From NCBI GenBank assembly GCA_947561395.2, contig OX387185.1, positions 42,790,602-42,854,601 of the forward strand: a DNA stretch of 64,000 bases, read 5' to 3'. Both the position numbers and the translations under genes were made by a program. Position 1 is the first letter of the stretch. Every line of letters starts with the position of its first letter. The notes beneath the pieces are model-generated. The model saw only the letters and a program-made list of their open reading frames with translations. It was not told the DNA's origin and searched no databases. This DNA comes from Buxus sempervirens (lineage: Eukaryota; Streptophyta; Magnoliopsida; Buxales; Buxaceae). Of this stretch, positions 59,418 to 64,000 are shown in pieces.

Positions 59418-60551
59418 ATGCCTAAAAAACGCAGCCGAGGGTCTACGTCTAACGTACAACCTCATGATTTTGATACCGAATATTTTATTGACCGCCATGC
59501 GTAAATGAGGTTTCGTCAATACTTGCACAACCGGAGTCTCCTGTTAGAGCGGGAGGTAATAATCCGCGAGCTTGATCCCGACATTACTTCAGTTTTTACT
59601 TCTAGGGGTTGGGAGCCTTTGCTCACAAATCTTCCTGCACCCCAAGCCATCCTTGTTCGGGAGTTCTATGCAAACGTGCATGATTGGTCCCTTAGCCCTC
59701 CCAGATTCAAAGTGTATTTTCGTGGTCGAACAATTTCCATCACCCCTGGTATCATCTCTGAGATATTAGGGATACCAAGAGTGCCTGAGCCTCGATATCC
59801 TTACCATGAGACAGACACCCCTTCACCTACTATTATGGCATCATTTGTGTTAGGCAGTACTACCCCTTTCTATGGAACACATCTAGTGATTGATAATATT
59901 CCAACTCTTCGGTCGGTTGTTCTTCGGATTATGAGCACCAACATATGCCCAGTGGCTCATTTACATACCCTCCCACTCCAGAGACTTAGCTTCTTTTATG
60001 CATTACTCCAAGGTCATTCAATAGACCTTCCTTCTCAAATGATTCGTTCCATGCTACACATTATAATGCACTTCAAACGGAAGCGGAAACTTATATTCTC
60101 TTGCCTCATTACCCGACTCATGCAAGGACTTGACGTAGTAATCCCAGAAATTGAGCGACCTCTAGTGCTTCCACCGCTTATTGGGCCTACGACCGTAGCA
60201 CAGAGTGTTGCGCATGCTAATACTGCTACTCGGGCTGGTGCTCTTCGTCCACGGCGTCAATTATCTTCCCAGGCTGGAACCTCTCATTCTGGTTCATCTT
60301 CGGCATCTTCGGCTGCTCCTTCATTTGATCCACCTGCCGTTATGGATTATTTGTCAAGGATTTATGAAGTCCAGCAACAATCGCGCGCAGAAGTGGCGCT
60401 GATCCGGTCGACCCAAGAGACGCAAAGCCGGCAACTTGCAGAGATACAGGGAGCAGTGTCGCAACTTCAACTGCACTTTAACCAGGAGCAAGAGGACGAA
60501 GAGGGGGAGGATGACGAGGATGATGACGATGAAGAACGTGAGGCAGACTGA
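59418..60551 (+). pseudogene. 'Putative plant transposon protein' domain gene with one nonsense codon
   Basis: Starts MPKKRSRGSTSN (a likely nuclear signal) at 59418 right after a splice acceptor, reads 28 codons, hits TAA at 59502-59504, and continues in the same frame from ATG 59505 for 348 residues. The body (SRGWEPLLTNLPAPQAILVR, EFYANVHDW, VYFRGRTISITPGIISEILG, LPLQRLSFFYALLQGHSIDL) matches the plant-specific domain found in many transposon-derived proteins. After it come a Ser/Ala/Pro linker, a Gln-rich coiled coil (QQQSRAEVALI, ETQSRQLAEIQGAVSQLQL) and an acidic tail of Glu/Asp. The molecular role is unknown. One substitution would separate this from an open gene of 377 codons, or the second ATG may be used. 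Confidence 0.75.
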
Positions 60552-60955
60552 AGCAAGGAGGGGAGCTGAAATTTTAGTATTTTGTCGTAGCCTTGAACTA
60601 TATTTTGTGTACAAACGTTGTATTTGTTTTATATGTATTTAAGGTTGTACCCAATAGTGGCTTGAACTCTTCAAAATTTAGCACACTAATTGTGCTCCTT
60701 ATTCCAATGTTTTGGAGTTACGATTTTTATTTTGCTTACTTTCTTCGGAATGCATATGGTGTTTCATTTAACATACGTTCACTTAGGGAAATTAGCGGTT
60801 CTTCTTGGCAAGACATTGATTTGTAATATTCGGGAGTATTAATCAATTGCTATAACTATTCACTTCGAATTTTAAATGAATCACAACCTATTTTAAAACA
60901 AAGATTCAATACATAATTCCACAAATTTGAAGTAAATAATTAAGTATCCCAACAA
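60552..60955. other. Spacer between convergent genes
   Basis: 3' flanks of the 59418 gene (plus) and the FAR1-related gene (minus). No other feature seen. Confidence 0.5.
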
Positions 60956-63900
60956 TCAAGGAGCCTTGTTTGCAGCTTTTGCTGCTGCTTTCTCTGCTTC
61001 GAGCTCAGTAACAGTTGCATCAATTGCCGCCTCATCAAGCTGTTGCAGTCCCTTATCTTTTGTCATCACAGCAATTTCTATGTGTTTTCCCCCACTCTCA
61101 ACAACCTAAATGCAATATAACAAAATCATGTTCAAAATATAGATTAGACACTGTGCATTGGGAACAAATCATGTCTTCTGGATCAATAAGTTAGCAAGCA
61201 TTCCTTTAGTTTAAAATATAGATTAAACAATTTGCACGTGAAATAATTTCTAATAAAACAATTCAATTACCTGTTTGCGACCTTCAAACGTTTCTATATG
61301 GTTGAGATCCAACAGGAGATAAATACGTCTGAAGGAAAAAAGTGTTGCGTTAAATACATGTGATATTATGAAAAAAACTCAACAACTTACAGTATTCGCA
61401 CCTGCAACAATTGAGTAAAAGGTTGATCACATTGGCAAAGGGAATCCCGGCTGCATTGAGATGAGTCATACGTGCTTGGTGTCGAGCCATTAGTGTGTTC
61501 ATCCACACTGCTTTCTACCCCACGCGTATATCGTAACGGTTGCTGTACAACGCACAAACTATCCAACATAAATAATCCGCCACAATTGTAGAAAGTGAAT
61601 CAAAAATTAAAGACAACAAATACCTGAATGCAAAGAGTATATGGATTCAAATGGACATCGGATGGGATCATCAATAGCTCATTTCCAAATGGAGCCGATG
61701 GAACAGTATGATTGACAATAGGAGTTGCATTGGAACAGGTACCAACTTCAAAGTTTGAACGTTTACCCTTTGTTCCGCTTTTATGGTTCTGTTTGATAGC
61801 ATCTATATGCAACGGGCTCCCAGAATATTCTGATCTTTTGGATCTCTTCCTGATGGCTTTATTGAGTGCTCCTGGAATTCGACGCACACTTGTTCCTGCA
61901 CGACCACCCTTATCCTTCTTCCGAATACGTTTCACTTTAGAAAGTACATCTTCTATCAAAGCTCCGTCATTAGAAGTATGATTGTCAGTCGCACCGCCCG
62001 TGCTTACTCCCTCAGTGCCGCCTACAACGTAGTCAGCCGCTGTATTTTGGGAGCCGGCTGTACTATATGTTGCGGTGGGATGGTTTTGAGATTGATTTTC
62101 CAATGTTTTTCCAATTGCAATTGTACGGACTCCGTCTTTTAACTTATTTGCCAATTCCACAGCATGCTCATACGACTCCCGGTATTGTGCAGCTTGCTTT
62201 ATAATCTGCATATACATATAACATAGATCTTTGTATCTTTTGGTTGTTTCGACTTTAGGATCATTCTCCTCCATTGATCCCTCGGTTCGTGGCAAAATAT
62301 CCAAGTTCTTCGCATCCCTTGTCCATCACTTCATGATGTAATGCTTTGGGATATGTGTGATTCCATTTACTAGCAACACAATAAGGACATGGCAACACAG
62401 TATTCCCGCGTACTCATATTTCTTGCAACTACACTTGACGGTGACAGTCGAAGATTCAAATGTAACTGTGTGCTCTCTACGCCGATGCTCAAGATTATTA
62501 ACAACCTTATACTCTGAAAGTGTGCCAATCTCACCACATTTGCAGGGGACACAGTTCATGACATTGTATGCCTCTTTCTTAACCTTCTCAAAAATTGACA
62601 TTGTGTATATCATCTTGACACCATCTAACATCATACTTGGAGCCTCAATAACTGGAACAGTAGTAAGCATTTTGCAATCTGCTTTCAACTCCTCATACCT
62701 TCTATCCTCTAGTAGTCTGTCAAAATGCCACAGGAACCGCATAAATTCTTTCTGACTTTGCAAATGCTTCTTCAAGTTTGCATTCATGCTTTCAGACATT
62801 TGTGTGGTGCTCATCTCAGCAGAAAACATATTCCTACCGTATGCCAATGACCATTTCTCTCTCTCATCAAATCTTGCCTGCAACCAACTATTATCAGACA
62901 GATTATATTTGGTAATCATCGCATTCCACGCATCCACAAACTCATCTTCATTCTCATACTCGTACACACATCGTGAAAATTCATTTGCAAAAGATTTCTC
63001 ACGATTAAACACATCACTTAGATGTTTTGCCGCGTTCTGAAACATGTGCCACACACAAAAACGATGATACGTTCTTGGTAATACACAAGCAATTGCACTT
63101 GTCATTGCTTGATCATGATCAGTGAGAAGTGTTCTTGGTTCTTTCCCAGACATAGCTGTTACAAATGTTTTGAAGAGCCAGCAAAACGTCGGTATTGTTT
63201 CATCATAAAGTAAGGCTGCTCCAAAGACAATACTTTGTCTATGATGATTTACCCCAACAAATAATCCAAAAATACGGCCCTCCTTATTCGTCTTATACGT
63301 TGTATCGAAACATACAACGTCACCGAAAGCCTTATAATCCTCTATCATTCCTCCATCCGCCCAAAAAAGACTTGTTATCAAATCTTCAGTGTCGAGCTCA
63401 ATAGAATAGAAAAATGATTGATCCTCTACCTGCCTCTTAACAAAATATTGAATCAAGGCCCCTGCCTGCCCAGCTTCTATGGCAGTCGTGCGTTTCGAAC
63501 GCAAATAGTTTTGACAATCCGCATGCATAAATCCAAGAGTATCAACACCCCCAGCTTCTCTTTGCATAAGTTCTACAATTGCTTTCGGCGCAATTCCTGT
63601 TTTATCTGCTAAATCGATTTTCGTAGCCTGGATCTCACTTACTTGCCTATGAGATCTTAACATATGAGCCATCTTAGGCAAAAGTAACTGATGATTATGC
63701 TTTGGTTCAAATTGCGACACCACAAATTTTCCCTCGCCATTCATCAAAATCCTCAATCGTGCCATACAACCAATCCTGGTCTCAGCACGGTGCTTTTGAA
63801 CTTCCGTATCTCTTTTATCATGTCGCCGATGACCTTCTCTTGAACAGCAAAAAATTCTATCAAAAATGACCCCTGTATCCTTTCTTCTGTGAACCGTATC

Positions 63901-64000
63901 TCTTCTAATACCAAACCCAGTGCTTCTGGCATATTCCTTATAAAATCTAAAACCGTCCTCTTCAGTGGCAAAAACCATGCCAACCAACGGTATCAACTCA
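60956..64000 (-). pseudogene. FAR1-related / MULE transposase gene, one nonsense codon, 5' end outside window
   Basis: Exons on the minus strand: 61624 to beyond 64000, 61391-61542, 61271-61328, 60956-61105 (ends KAAAKAANKAP, stop). The large exon shows the FAR1 zinc-binding region (visible residues 5-105: VFATEEDGFRFYKEYARSTG, ending EPKHNHQ), a MULE-type DDE domain (VVCFDTTYK, Asp231; LLTDHDQAM, Asp293; Glu402 in MSESMN is a candidate third acidic residue) and a SWIM zinc finger (VKCSCKKYEYAGILCCHV). Directly after YIMK the frame has TGA at 62326-62328, where the family usually has Arg (KRWT), then continues in frame with WTRDAKNLDILPR for 230 more codons with basic clusters. One transition explains the stop. 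It could be an immobile transposase or a decayed regulator; the transposase origin is clear either way. Confidence 0.85.

Noticed and set aside
61712-61981. 89-codon plus-strand frame, and others inside 62357-63612
   Set aside because: Antisense to the FAR1-related transposase exon.
1-64000. tRNA, rRNA or other structured RNA genes
   Set aside because: None recognised on either strand by eye; a covariance-model scan would be needed to exclude small RNAs.

Overview
The window is nuclear DNA of a flowering plant, most likely a eudicot. It is AT-rich, genes have GT-AG introns, plant-specific families are present (PADRE/DUF4228, BAM-type LRR kinase fragment, FAR1-related transposase, plant mobile-type domains), and much of the DNA is nested transposable elements. 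Species cannot be named from the sequence.

Layout. 1-12.6 kb: two paralogous glycine-rich small-protein genes on the minus strand (2776-3027 and 11981-12268) with conserved TATA boxes and upstream DNA. They are separated by nested repeats, including a 2.76-kb solo LTR with a perfect 5-bp target duplication inside an older inverted-repeat element. 12.9-23.1 kb: a seven-exon minus-strand gene for a METTL10/Efm4-type lysine methyltransferase. Its introns are swollen by repeats and its last exon has an apparent 1-base deletion. 25.1-25.6 kb: an intact PADRE/DUF4228 gene. 28.5-33.8 kb: a decayed copy of the ESCRT-associated gene ALIX, head-to-head with a plus-strand gene (about 33.9-40.7 kb) that has a 5.3-kb 5'-UTR intron and encodes a Lys/Ser/His-rich protein. 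41.7 kb: a fragment of a CLE-receptor (BAM/CLV1-type) LRR.

42.3-50.5 kb is a large foldback structure with about 2-kb arms made of tandem repeats built on the core GACTTGTAC. The left arm was later hit by a 360-bp Mutator-like MITE (9-bp target duplication) and a 3.6-kb solo LTR. Both are absent from the right arm, which preserves the empty sites.

52-64 kb holds the most interesting region. A fully open 14-exon plus-strand gene encodes an HMG-box, a plant-mobile-like domain and a complete Ulp1/SENP cysteine protease in one 768-residue protein. It is followed by a 22-bp satellite sharing the GTACAAGTC core of the foldback, a GC-rich 71-bp tandem repeat, a 'putative plant transposon protein' gene broken by one stop codon, and a convergent FAR1-related/MULE transposase gene broken by one stop codon and running off the window end. 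This looks like a large Mutator-like cassette, or its remains, in which the protease gene is still open while its neighbours are decaying.
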